29,291 nucleotides of DNA, taken from NCBI RefSeq assembly GCF_043951915.1, contig NZ_JBINJD010000057.1:1-29291 (forward strand), in the 5' to 3' direction. Below the pieces are notes generated by a model. That model saw only the letters and a list, made by a program, of their open reading frames with translations, searched no databases and had not been told where the DNA came from. This document shows, piece after piece, positions 15,504 to 23,284 of the stretch. Each line of letters starts with the position of its first letter. Position 1 is the stretch's first letter. The DNA is from Alienimonas sp043951915. GTDB lineage: Bacteria; Planctomycetota; Planctomycetia; Planctomycetales; Planctomycetaceae. A program made the position numbers and the translations under genes.

Positions 15504-16931
15504 CTACTCGACTTCCGCCGTCAGCACGGGCCGGCCCGGACCGCCGTTCGTCTGGTCCGACGAGAGGCGCCCCGGTTCGATCACCTCGGCCCGCAGCAGG
15601 AAGTAGCTGGCGTAGTCGATTCCCAAGCGGTCCGGGGCGTCCCAGCCGGCGTCCAGGTCGTAGGCCGGCAGGGTGGCGTCCAGGTCGTAGGTCCGCAGGG
15701 TGTCGGCGGCCTCGACGAAGCGGGGGGCGAGGCTGGAGAGCATCAGCGGGCTCACCAGCGTCGGCCGGAAGGCGGTGTACCCGCCGGGGCCGTCCGCGGC
15801 CGTCACCCCGGCGTGGCCGAGCGTCCGGTGCTGCCAGGAGATCGCCGCGGCCAACAGGCGGCGGTAGTCCGGGCCTTCGTAGCGGTAGGGTTCGGTCGAG
15901 GGGGAGCCGGACGGGTTCCAGGCGACGCCGCCGGGCCGGCCGCTGCCGACCGGTTCGTCCCACTCCGGCCAGAGGACCAGCGGGTAGAAGTAGGTGAACA
16001 GCGGCAGGTCGGTGCGGTGCGTCGCCGGGTGGAACGGCAGGCCGAACAGGCGATACAGGATCGCCCCCTCGCTGGTGTCGTTCCAGGTGTAGGGGATGAT
16101 CCGCGGCGGGGCGGCGCCGGGCTCGCCGGTCCACTCCAGGCCGTGCAGGAATACGCCCTCGCGGGAGAGGAAGGCGACGTCCACCTCCGCCACGGCGGCA
16201 CGTACGTCCCGCTCGAGGTCCGCCAGGCGCAGCGTTTCGGCCGCCTTGAGCAGCCCGGCGTAGAACAGGGCGGTGTCGATCGTCGACACCTCGCTGTGCT
16301 CCTTGGGGGCGCCGTCCGGGTCGGTGAAGTGGGCCAGCCAGCCGCGGTTGGCGGCCGGATTGGCCGCCCGGGTCGTCTCGAAGCCGCGCCGCAGATGGGC
16401 GGCGACCTCCTCCCGGTCCGCGACGCCGCGCTCGGCGAGCACCGCCAGGGCGTATCCCACCAACCCGGTCGCGGCGCTGGAGACGGTGTGCCGATCGCTG
16501 TTGCGGTCCAGCACCAGGCCGTTGGGCAGCACGAGGTCGGCCAGCGCCTCGTAGTACTGCTGGTCGGAGAGCCCCGGGCGGAGCGGGGCAAGCGAATCGA
16601 GCGGCGCGGGCACGGGGTCGCCTTCGAGGCGGGGGGCGGGGCGGGGCGTCGGATCGTCCGCGGGCGGCTCCGCGTCGTCCTGCGAGGAAGGCTCCTGCAA
16701 GGGACGAACCGTCGGAACCGGGGCGTCGACGTCGGCGGGGGGCCCGGCAGCATAGATCAGCCCCGCGCGATCCGTCATCACAGATTCGCCCCCCAAGCGT
16801 TCGTCCGCCCAGGAGCGAACGACTGCCGCCTCGGCCCACGGGGGGCGGGCCGGGCCGACCTCCGGCCCCGCCGGCTCGCCTTGGAACGCGGGCGCCAGCA
16901 GGACGGAAATCAGGACGGGGAAATTGGACAC
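15504..16931 (-). CDS. Secreted glucoamylase-like (PF10091-type) glycoside hydrolase
   Basis: This 475-residue exported protein has a short signal peptide (MSNFPVLISVLLAPAFQG) and a Pro-rich linker (60-110). From 130 onward it has the alpha/alpha-barrel pattern of the putative glucoamylase family PF10091: SSAATGLVGYALAVLAERGV (151-170), RGWLAHF (196-202), the hallmark VSTIDTALFYAGLL (215-228), YTWNDTSEGAILYRLFGLP (281-299) and GIDYASYFLL (437-446). The family includes endo-beta-1,2-glucanases (GH144) and domains of cyclic beta-1,2-glucan synthases, so a glucan-cleaving role outside the cytoplasm is plausible. The substrate is not proven. The GTG start at 16931 is fixed by an AAGGAGG site six bases upstream. 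It is first in a minus-strand run of three. Confidence 0.8.
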   Translation of the reverse strand: MSNFPVLISVLLAPAFQGEPAGPEVGPARPPWAEAAVVRSWADERLGGESVMTDRAGLIYAAGPPADVDAPVPTVRPLQEPSSQDDAEPPADDPTPRPAPRLEGDPVPAPLDSLAPLRPGLSDQQYYEALADLVLPNGLVLDRNSDRHTVSSAATGLVGYALAVLAERGVADREEVAAHLRRGFETTRAANPAANRGWLAHFTDPDGAPKEHSEVSTIDTALFYAGLLKAAETLRLADLERDVRAAVAEVDVAFLSREGVFLHGLEWTGEPGAAPPRIIPYTWNDTSEGAILYRLFGLPFHPATHRTDLPLFTYFYPLVLWPEWDEPVGSGRPGGVAWNPSGSPSTEPYRYEGPDYRRLLAAAISWQHRTLGHAGVTAADGPGGYTAFRPTLVSPLMLSSLAPRFVEAADTLRTYDLDATLPAYDLDAGWDAPDRLGIDYASYFLLRAEVIEPGRLSSDQTNGGPGRPVLTAEVE

Positions 16932-16937
16932 GGCACG

Positions 16938-16944
16938 CCTCCTT
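16938..16944 (-). promoter_or_regulatory. Strong ribosome binding site AAGGAGG
   Basis: On the minus strand AAGGAGG is followed by the 6-nt spacer CGTGCC and then GTG at 16931. It is a full match to the anti-SD core, unusual in this window where most genes lack one, and it decides the GTG start of the glucoamylase-like gene. Confidence 0.8.
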
Positions 16945-17114
16945 CAGAACGCTGGAAGGGCTGGCTCATACCTGAACAACCGTATGATGAACCCGGGATT
17001 CACGCCCCGCACATATCCACGACTGTCGTTGGTACGAACAATGCAGTCTTAGGCCAATCGCTCGGGGCCTGCCATCTTCGCGGCTCCGGGAATCCATCAA
17101 ACCGCCACTTTTTC

Positions 17115-17564
17115 ATGCCTGATCCTCCGATCTCCCCCGACGCCCGCGGCTCCGCGAAGCCCGACTTCGCCGCCGCAGAGGGCAAGGGGAATCCCCGAGC
17201 CGACAACTCGGGCGCCGCCCCCGATTTTTCCTCCGAGGAGGACGGATCCGCGGCGGACGCCGCCGCGGGCGACGGCGAGGTCGAGGTCCTCATCACCCCC
17301 CGGGCGGCCGTGCTGGACGAACTCCAGGTGACGGAGGAGGAGTTCGAATGGGCTCTCGGCCGGGCGCTGGACCTGTTGGAGGAAGGGCCGGAGGACGAGG
17401 AGGTCGCCGCGTTGGAAGACGTCGAAATCTGGCTCAACGGTCGGACCTTCCGATTGGAGGAGGTGGCGGAGGTGGAGATCGGCGGCGATCTGAGCGAACT
17501 CGGCCCCCTGCCCGATCCGGCCGCCGACGGCGAGGACGACGACGGGCTGGACGAGGAAGGGTAG
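17115..17564 (+). CDS. Small acidic hypothetical protein
   Basis: This 149-residue protein starts with ATG at 17115. Residues 1-50 are a disordered Pro/Ala/Asp-rich leader. Residues 54-125 look folded (VEVLITPRAAVLDELQVTEE, then FEWALGRALDLLEEG and IWLNGRTFRLEEVAEVEIGG), and the C-terminal 20 residues are almost all Asp/Glu/Gly. No signal peptide is visible. The strongly acidic composition could mean a protein- or cation-binding role, but no family is recognised. It is divergent from the glucoamylase-like gene across a 183-bp spacer and precedes the methyltransferase gene by 103 bp. Confidence 0.65.
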   Translation: MPDPPISPDARGSAKPDFAAAEGKGNPRADNSGAAPDFSSEEDGSAADAAAGDGEVEVLITPRAAVLDELQVTEEEFEWALGRALDLLEEGPEDEEVAALEDVEIWLNGRTFRLEEVAEVEIGGDLSELGPLPDPAADGEDDDGLDEEG

Positions 17565-17667
17565 ACCGCCGCCGGACGGGCGGCGGGGCGAAACCGTCTC
17601 CCCGGGTTTGCGGCGTCTTCCTACAGTGGCCCGACGCCTCGCCCCCGCCGCGCCGGACGCCCGTTCG

Positions 17668-18975
17668 ATGATCGCCCCGCCCCGCCTCCGCCCCGTCCTG
17701 ACGCTCGCCGCCTGCCTGCTCGGCGTTCTTCCGTCGGCGGCGCCGGCGGCGGACGACCGGGCCGCGGAACGGGCCGCCATGGTGGAGCGGGCGCTGGTCA
17801 CCGAGGGCGTGACGGACGAGCGCGTGCTGGATGCGCTGCGGACGGTCCCCCGGCACGAGTTCGTCCGTTCCAAGGACCACCGCCGGGCCTACGCCGACGC
17901 CGCCCTGCCGATCGGCCACGGCCAGACGATCAGCCCGCCGTTCATCGTGGGCTACATGACCGAGACCCTCGACGTGAAGCCGGGGATGAAGGTCCTCGAG
18001 ATCGGCACCGGCAGCGGCTATCAGGCCGCGGTGCTGGCGGCGATGGGGGCGGACGTCTCCTCGATCGAGATCGTCAAACCGCTCGGCCGGGACGCCGCCC
18101 GACGGTTGGAGCGGCTCGGCTACGACAACGTCCGGGTGAAGGTGGGCGACGGCTACCTCGGCTGGCCGGAGCACGCCCCGTTCGACCGCATCATCGTGAC
18201 CTGCTCCCCCGAGAGCGTGCCGCGGCCGCTGGTCCAGCAGCTCGCCGAGGGCGGCAAGTTGCTGGTTCCGCTGGGCGAACGCTTCCAGCAGACCTTCCAC
18301 CTCTTCACCAAGCGGAACGGCGAACTGGCCGACGAACAGTTGGTGCCCACGTTCTTCGTCCCGATGACCGGCGAGAGCGAGGAGCGCCGCGAAATTCAGC
18401 CGGACGGCTTGCGGCCGCGGGTGGCGAACGCCTCCTTCGAGCTGGACGAGAACGGCGACGGCCGGGCCGACGGCTGGCACTACCAGCGGCAAACCCTGCT
18501 GATGCCGGACGCCCGCGACGGCGAGTCCGGCGCCCGGGTCGCCAGCGAATCCGAGTTGGGCGGGCTCTCGGCCAATTCCGGCGAGGCCCCGCACGGCGCC
18601 CGGTATTTGCGGATCGCCGCGAAGGACCCGGACCGCCTCGCCCAGATTTTGCAGGGTCTGCCGGTGGACGGCCGCCGGGTGGCGGCGGTGGGGTTGGCGA
18701 TGCGCGTCCGCGGCGAGGCGCTCACCCCCCCCGCCGGCGGCGGTCCGCCGGCCGGGGCGGCGATCTACTTCTACGACAGCGTCCGCCGGGAGTTGCCGGG
18801 CGGGTTCATCGGCCCCTTCGCCGGCACCTTCGACTGGGACGAACGCGGCCGCCGCATCCCCGTGCCGCCGGACGCCCGGGAGATGATCGTCCGGGTCGCC
18901 GTCAAAGGCAGCGGCACCCTGGACGTGGACGCCCTCAGCCTGATCGCCTACCCCCGGGCCGTACCGGTGCGGTGA
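17668..18975 (+). CDS. pcm: Exported protein-L-isoaspartate O-methyltransferase with C-terminal extension
   Basis: PCMT uses S-adenosylmethionine to methylate L-isoaspartyl residues and start their repair. The catalytic domain (about 35-230) carries GQTISPPFIVGYMTETL (85-101), the SAM motif VLEIGTGSGYQAAVLA (109-124), PFDRIIVTCSPESVP (171-185) and GGKLLVPLG (195-203). Two features are unusual. Residues 1-28 read as a signal peptide (LTLAACLLGVLPSAAPAA). Residues 245-435 add a beta-rich, carbohydrate-binding-module-like domain, beginning with NASFELDENGDGRADGW, a Ca-loop-like stretch. Cytosolic PCMT is about 210 residues. ATG at 17668 was chosen for the signal peptide; an in-frame ATG at 17608 would add 20 residues. 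How SAM would be supplied outside the cytoplasm is unclear. Confidence 0.88.
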   Translation: MIAPPRLRPVLTLAACLLGVLPSAAPAADDRAAERAAMVERALVTEGVTDERVLDALRTVPRHEFVRSKDHRRAYADAALPIGHGQTISPPFIVGYMTETLDVKPGMKVLEIGTGSGYQAAVLAAMGADVSSIEIVKPLGRDAARRLERLGYDNVRVKVGDGYLGWPEHAPFDRIIVTCSPESVPRPLVQQLAEGGKLLVPLGERFQQTFHLFTKRNGELADEQLVPTFFVPMTGESEERREIQPDGLRPRVANASFELDENGDGRADGWHYQRQTLLMPDARDGESGARVASESELGGLSANSGEAPHGARYLRIAAKDPDRLAQILQGLPVDGRRVAAVGLAMRVRGEALTPPAGGGPPAGAAIYFYDSVRRELPGGFIGPFAGTFDWDERGRRIPVPPDAREMIVRVAVKGSGTLDVDALSLIAYPRAVPVR

Positions 18976-19042
18976 CCCGGGGGACGCCGCCCCGGGGCCT
19001 TCCGGATTGACGCGGCGGCCTGAGGCGCGAGCATCGGGGTTC

Positions 19043-19097
19043 GGCGGCGCCGCAGCGCCGCCTCGTTCGCCGCCGCCCGGCGGGAGCGTCGCGCTCC
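19043..19097. repeat. Two adjacent hairpins upstream of the YgfZ-like gene
   Basis: The first hairpin is GGCGGCGC-CGCA-GCGCCGCC (19043-19062), a perfect 8-bp stem. The second is GGAGCG-TCG-CGCTCC (19083-19097), a perfect 6-bp stem. They lie between the methyltransferase stop and the YgfZ-like start and may act as a terminator pair or be degenerate REP-type repeats. No U-tract follows. Confidence 0.5.
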
Positions 19098-19115
19098 GGA
19101 CTCCCCCGCAGACTG

Positions 19116-19871
19116 ATGATCGCCTTCGACCTCACCGGCTGGACCTGCCTCGCCGTCACCGGGCCGGACGCCGCGAAGTTCCTCCAGAACTTCTGCACGA
19201 ACGACCTGCTGAAGGCCGAGCACGCCTGCGAGGCCTTCTTCACCAGCGAAAAGGCCCGCGTGCTGGGCCACGGCTGGCTGCTGAAGGACGCCCCGCAGCC
19301 CGGGACCGTCACCTTCGTCGGCACGCCCGGCCAAGGGCCCGGGCTGGTGACGCACCTCTCCAAGTACGCCCTGATGGAGGACGTGGAGTTCGCCGACCGC
19401 ACCGGCGATCCGCTCTGGTTCGAGTCGCGGACCGACGGCTGGCCGCCCGGCGATCCGCTGGAGGGCGGCCTGTTTCACCTCTGCGACCCCTCCGAAGACG
19501 CTTGGACGCTGAGCGAGGAGGCCCGCATCGACGCCAAGCTGCCGCTGATCGGCACGGACCTGACGGAGGCGAACCTCTGCATGGAGGCCGACCGCCCGTG
19601 GGCCATCTGCTACACGAAGGGGTGCTACCTCGGCCAGGAGCCGGTCGCCCGGGTGCGGGCGCTGGGCAAGGTGAACAAGCTGCTGCGGGGCCTGAAGCTC
19701 GCTCCCGGCTCGCTGGCGCCGGCGAGCGGCGCGCCGGTCACGGCGGACGACGAGGAGGTCGGCGTCGTCACCAGCGCCGCGGACGACGTGGCGCTGGGGG
19801 TCGTGAAGCGAAAGTGGGCGGAGCCGGGCACGGCGGTGCGGGTCGGCGAGGCGGACGCGACGGTCTTCTAG
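19116..19871 (+). CDS. ygfZ: YgfZ/GcvT-like folate-binding protein
   Basis: This 251-residue cytoplasmic protein is related to the aminomethyltransferase GcvT. YgfZ proteins bind tetrahydrofolate and help maintain certain iron-sulfur enzymes. The diagnostic motif KGCYLGQEPVARV (168-180) with Cys170 matches the K-G-C-Y-x-G-Q-E signature. The N-terminal GPDAAKFLQNFCTNDLL (16-32) matches the GcvT-like start in which a short loop precedes the conserved Asn-Asp. The C-terminal barrel ends GVVKRKWAEPGTAVRV. It is shorter than E. coli YgfZ (about 326 residues). The ATG at 19116 has no Shine-Dalgarno site. It precedes malate dehydrogenase by 103 bp. Confidence 0.88.
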   Translation: MIAFDLTGWTCLAVTGPDAAKFLQNFCTNDLLKAEHACEAFFTSEKARVLGHGWLLKDAPQPGTVTFVGTPGQGPGLVTHLSKYALMEDVEFADRTGDPLWFESRTDGWPPGDPLEGGLFHLCDPSEDAWTLSEEARIDAKLPLIGTDLTEANLCMEADRPWAICYTKGCYLGQEPVARVRALGKVNKLLRGLKLAPGSLAPASGAPVTADDEEVGVVTSAADDVALGVVKRKWAEPGTAVRVGEADATVF

Positions 19872-19886
19872 GGTTCCTCCCGGAGC

Positions 19887-19902
19887 CGGAGGCCAGCCTC
19901 CG
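19887..19902 (+). terminator. Possible hairpin after the YgfZ-like gene
   Basis: CGGAGG-CCAG-CCTCCG forms a 6-bp stem with a four-base loop 15 bp after the stop codon. No U-tract follows. It is weak evidence for termination and could equally be a REP-type palindrome. Confidence 0.35.
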
Positions 19903-19974
19903 ACTTGGGGGCCGCGGGACGGCCGGGTAGGCTCTCGGCCCCCGAATTCCCGTCGCCCTCTCCAAAACTCCGTC

Positions 19975-20964
19975 ATGTCGAAACCCGTTCGCGTCGCCGT
20001 CACCGGGGCGGCCGGTCAGATCGGCTACGCCCTGCTGTTCCGCCTGGCCTCGGGCGAGGTGTTCGGCCCGGACACGCCGGTGCACCTGAATCTGGTCGAA
20101 CTGCCCCACGCGATGGACGCCCTCGGCGGGGTCGTGATGGAGCTGGACGACTGCGCCTTCCCCACCCTGGCCGGCGTGACGACCGCCGACAGCGACCACC
20201 TGGAAGACGGCTTCCGCGACGCCGACTTCGTGCTGTGCGTCGGCAGCGTCCCCCGCAAACAGGGGATGGAGCGGGCCGACCTGCTGAAGGTCAATGGCGG
20301 CATCTTCGGCCCCACCGGCCGGGCGATCGACGCGGCGGCCGCGGAGAACGTGAAGGTGATCGTGGTCGGCAACCCCTGCAACACGAACTGCTTGATCGCC
20401 ATGAGCCACGCCCCGCGGGTCCCGCGGGAGAACTGGTTCGCCATGACCCGGCTGGACCAGAACCGGGCCAAGTCGCAGCTCGCCCAGAAGGCGGGCGTCG
20501 GCGTGGGGGACGTGAAATCGCTTGCCATCTGGGGCAACCACAGCCCCACGATGTACCCGGACTTCGACCACGCCAGCATCAACGGCGCGCCCGTCCCGCA
20601 GGCGATCAGCGACCACGACTGGCTGAAGGGCGAGTTTCTGACCACCGTGCAGCAGCGCGGTGCCGCGATCATCAAGGCCCGCGGGGCCTCCTCCGCCGCC
20701 AGCGCCGCGAACGCCGCCCTGGACACGCTGAAGGACATCACCCGCCCCACCCCCGAGGGCGAGGTGTTCAGCGCCGCGATCTGCTCCACCGGCCAGTACG
20801 GCATCGACGAGGGCCTGATCTGCAGCATGCCCCTCCGCACCGACGGCGACACCTGGCAGGTGGTCGAGGGCTGGGACTACGACGAGTTCGCCCAAGCGAA
20901 GATCCAGGCCAGCGTCGACGAACTGAAAAGCGAACGCGACACGGTTCGCGACCTGCTGGGGTGA
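19975..20964 (+). CDS. mdh: Malate dehydrogenase
   Basis: This 329-residue cytoplasmic NAD-dependent enzyme interconverts malate and oxaloacetate in the TCA cycle. The Rossmann motif TGAAGQIG is at 10-17, Glu42 in the second strand favours NAD, and the substrate loop SVPRKQGMER (91-100) supplies two arginines. VGNPCNTN (131-138) and RLDQNRAKS (159-167, with Asp161) follow, and the catalytic His189 is in WGNHSPTMYPD. Length and layout match the cytosolic-type MDH group (about 326-333 residues). The loop is slightly unusual: the common GARPR is GSVPR here, losing the first Arg. The ATG at 19975 agrees with family N-termini. Confidence 0.96.
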   Translation: MSKPVRVAVTGAAGQIGYALLFRLASGEVFGPDTPVHLNLVELPHAMDALGGVVMELDDCAFPTLAGVTTADSDHLEDGFRDADFVLCVGSVPRKQGMERADLLKVNGGIFGPTGRAIDAAAAENVKVIVVGNPCNTNCLIAMSHAPRVPRENWFAMTRLDQNRAKSQLAQKAGVGVGDVKSLAIWGNHSPTMYPDFDHASINGAPVPQAISDHDWLKGEFLTTVQQRGAAIIKARGASSAASAANAALDTLKDITRPTPEGEVFSAAICSTGQYGIDEGLICSMPLRTDGDTWQVVEGWDYDEFAQAKIQASVDELKSERDTVRDLLG

Positions 20965-21011
20965 GCGGCGAACGCTTTCCATCTCGCCTCTCCACTACCT
21001 CTTAAACGGCG

Positions 21012-21929
21012 ATGGGCTTCCCGAGTACCGACCTATTGCAGGTCATCTACTTCCTGCTGCCTGGATTCGTAGCGGCGTGGATCTTCTATGGATTCACTGC
21101 ACATCCGCGTCAGTCGCCTTTTGAGAGGGTAGTGGAAGCATTAATCTTCACGGCGTTCGTGCAGGCCGCGACCGTCTGTCTACAAAGTTTCTCGCTTTGG
21201 GCAGGTCACCGCTTCGGCAGCCTCGGCGTCTGGACCGAAGCTGGAGGATTCGCTGTTGGTGTATTACTTGCTGGACCGATCGGCGCTTTAGCAGCGGCGA
21301 TGTCTAACAGCAATGCCCCTCATGGCTGGCTGCCGGATTGGATTACGAAACGGACGTCGCTACCGAGTGAGTGGTACGCAGGATTCGCGAAATTCCCGAG
21401 GTTCACTTATCTGCGGTTGAAGGACGAGAGGACGCTCTATGGATGGCCGATGGAGTGGCCGGACACATCGGATTCAGGGCACTTCCTAATGACTCGCTGT
21501 GAGTGGATTCTTGCCGACGGAACTCGGGTGGAGCTGCCCCTCATCGAGGCGATGCTCCTTCCTGCGGAGTTGGTCGAAATGGTTGAGTTCGAGCTTCCTC
21601 CACAAAAAATGACGCCTTCAGCGATCCTCAAAAATGAGGAGTCTCTCCGAGAGATCCGCGATGCTCAGCAGGAGGTCGATATTGTCTCCGGAGGTGTGAA
21701 CCGCGACGATGGAGGGAGTGCATCAACACACCAGGAGACGCATAATGGGGAAGAAGCACCAGTACCCGCCCCAAGAGGCGAAACAGAGACAAAGCGGCGG
21801 CAGAGTCATCCACCTCAGCGAGAATCCTCCGCCTCCGCCACAGATCACGACGGCAGAGAAGCGGCCGGTCTCTCCGCCTCCGCCACCGAAGACAGTTCCG
21901 AAACGGTGAACGAGCGGGGTGAGCGATGA
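21012..21929 (+). CDS. DUF6338-like membrane protein in a lower-GC cassette
   Basis: This 305-residue protein has three N-terminal membrane segments (about 9-27, 40-60 and 76-96), then a soluble domain (100-205) with KFPRFTYLRLKDERTLYGWP and LPAELVEMVEFELPP. The start, IYFLLPGFVAAWIFYGFTAH plus SPFERVVEALIFTAFVQA, resembles what I remember of the DUF6338 family of unknown function. Residues 225-305 are a low-complexity Ser/Thr/Glu/Arg tail that shares its DNA with a second small ORF in another frame. A sample 60-base row is 55% GC against 70% in mdh, and codon use is relaxed, suggesting horizontal transfer. Its TGA overlaps the ATG of bioA as ATGA. No function is assigned. Confidence 0.75.
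   Translation: MGFPSTDLLQVIYFLLPGFVAAWIFYGFTAHPRQSPFERVVEALIFTAFVQAATVCLQSFSLWAGHRFGSLGVWTEAGGFAVGVLLAGPIGALAAAMSNSNAPHGWLPDWITKRTSLPSEWYAGFAKFPRFTYLRLKDERTLYGWPMEWPDTSDSGHFLMTRCEWILADGTRVELPLIEAMLLPAELVEMVEFELPPQKMTPSAILKNEESLREIRDAQQEVDIVSGGVNRDDGGSASTHQETHNGEEAPVPAPRGETETKRRQSHPPQRESSASATDHDGREAAGLSASATEDSSETVNERGER
21733..21737 (+). promoter_or_regulatory. Ribosome binding site AGGAG for the nested small ORF
   Basis: AGGAG is followed by a 7-nt spacer and ATG at 21745. It lies inside the DUF6338-like coding frame and supports translation of the nested small ORF as a separate protein. Few genes in this window have such a site. Confidence 0.6.
21745..21909 (+). CDS. Small basic proline-rich protein nested in the DUF6338-like gene
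   Basis: This 54-residue frame begins MGKKHQYPPQEAKQRQSGGR and ends in two polyproline runs (ENPPPPP and VSPPPPPKTVPKR). It is offset by one base from the DUF6338-like frame and covers that protein's residues 245-299. An AGGAG site lies 7 nt before its ATG, and it stops 16 bases before bioA begins. Its composition (short, basic, proline-rich end) looks more purposeful than the low-complexity tail of the larger frame. Either both are translated or the longer frame is an incidental read-through. No family is recognised, so being real is likely but not certain. Confidence 0.5.
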   Translation: MGKKHQYPPQEAKQRQSGGRVIHLSENPPPPPQITTAEKRPVSPPPPPKTVPKR

Positions 21930-23284
21930 CTTTCGATTCCCCCCTCTGGCACCCGTTCACGCCGATGCAGGCGTTTGCGGAGGAGCGCGCCCCCGTCATC
22001 GCGGCGGGGGACGGGTTCGAGCTGATCGACACCGCCGGCAAACGCTATCTCGACGGCGTCTCCTCGCTGTGGTGCAACGTCCATGGGCACCGGGTGCCGG
22101 AGCTCGACGACGCGATCCGGGCGCAGCTCGATCGCGTCGCCCACAGCACGCTGCTGGGCCTGCGGTGCGACGTGGCGGATGAACTCGCCCGGCAACTCGT
22201 CCGCATCGCCCCCCGAAACGAGACGGCCGAGCCGCTGACGAAGGTTTTCTTCAGCGACAGCGGGGCGACCTGCGTGGAGGTCGCCCTGAAGATGGCCTTC
22301 CAGTACCACCGGCAGAAGGCAAAGCCGGAGAAGCGGGACCTGTTCCTCAAGCTCTCGCACGCCTACCACGGGGACACCGTCGGCACGGCGTCGGTGGGCG
22401 GGATCTCGCTGTTCCATACGATGTACGGCGAACTGTTCTACCAAACCGCCGCCGTCCCCTCCCCCACCCCGCCCGGCTACCCCTACGCCCTGCCGGAGGG
22501 GCACGACGCCGATTCCCTGCCCCGCTGGGCGCTGGCGGAAACCGACCGGCTGCTGGGGGAACACGCCGGGCAGGTGGCGGCCCTCGTGATGGAGCCGCGG
22601 GTGCAGGGGGCCGGAGGGCTGCTGATGCATCCGGACGGCTACCTGCGGTCGATCCGCGAGCTGTGCACGAAGCACGACGTGCCGCTGATCGCCGACGAGG
22701 TCGCCGTCGGCTTCGGCAAGACCGGCCGGACCTGGGCCTGCGAGACGGAGGGCGTCGTCCCCGACTTCCTCTGCACCGCCAAGGGCCTGACCGGCGGCTA
22801 CCTGCCGGTCGCGGCGACCCTGACGACCGACCGCATCTACGACGCCTTCCTCGGCGAGCCGCACGAACTCCGCACCTTCTTCCACGGGCACACCTTCACC
22901 GGCAACGCCCTCGGCTGCGCCGCAGCGCTGGCCAGTTTGGAGAAGTACGAGGCGGACGACTGCCCCGCCAACGCCCGGGCGCTGTCCGCGGCGATCGGCG
23001 AACGGCTGGCCCCGCTGGCCGATTACCCCCACGTCGCCGCCGTCCGGCAGTGCGGGGTGATGACGGCGATCGACCTCGTCGCGTCCCGGGAACCGCACCG
23101 CCCCTACCCGCCGGAGCGCCGCATGGGGCATCAGGCCGTGCTGGCCGCCCGGGAGCGGGGGCTGATCCTCCGCCCGCTGGGCGACACGCTGGTGCTGATG
23201 CCGGCGGTGGGGATGCCGGTTTCGTTGGCGGATCGGCTGTGCGAAACGGCGATCGCCGCCGTCGACGCGGCAACCGGCGTCTGA
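21926..23284 (+). CDS. bioA: Adenosylmethionine-8-amino-7-oxononanoate aminotransferase
   Basis: BioA transfers the amino group of S-adenosylmethionine to 8-amino-7-oxononanoate (KAPA), giving 7,8-diaminopelargonate in biotin synthesis, in the cytoplasm with PLP. The 452-residue protein begins SPLWHPFTPMQAF, the BioA substrate-side signature, followed by VSSLWCNVHGHRVPELD (45-61). PLP contacts are visible: DSGATCVEVALKMAFQY (111-127), HAYHGDT (145-151), IADEVAVGFGKTG (255-267, with Asp257) and the Schiff-base lysine Lys286 in CTAKGLTGGYLP. FFHGHTFTGNALGCAAAL (318-335) matches the class III aminotransferase block. Its ATG overlaps the stop of the lower-GC DUF6338-like gene, so translation may be coupled. 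No other biotin gene is in the window. Confidence 0.95.
   Translation: MTFDSPLWHPFTPMQAFAEERAPVIAAGDGFELIDTAGKRYLDGVSSLWCNVHGHRVPELDDAIRAQLDRVAHSTLLGLRCDVADELARQLVRIAPRNETAEPLTKVFFSDSGATCVEVALKMAFQYHRQKAKPEKRDLFLKLSHAYHGDTVGTASVGGISLFHTMYGELFYQTAAVPSPTPPGYPYALPEGHDADSLPRWALAETDRLLGEHAGQVAALVMEPRVQGAGGLLMHPDGYLRSIRELCTKHDVPLIADEVAVGFGKTGRTWACETEGVVPDFLCTAKGLTGGYLPVAATLTTDRIYDAFLGEPHELRTFFHGHTFTGNALGCAAALASLEKYEADDCPANARALSAAIGERLAPLADYPHVAAVRQCGVMTAIDLVASREPHRPYPPERRMGHQAVLAARERGLILRPLGDTLVLMPAVGMPVSLADRLCETAIAAVDAATGV

Noticed and set aside
15189..17564. Plus-strand 791-codon frame across the glucoamylase-like gene
   Set aside because: Only the 3' part from ATG 17115 (149 residues) has plausible coding character; the rest is antisense to the glucoamylase-like gene.
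21926..23284. A complete biotin operon
   Set aside because: Only bioA is present; no bioB, bioF or bioD is seen on either side within the window.
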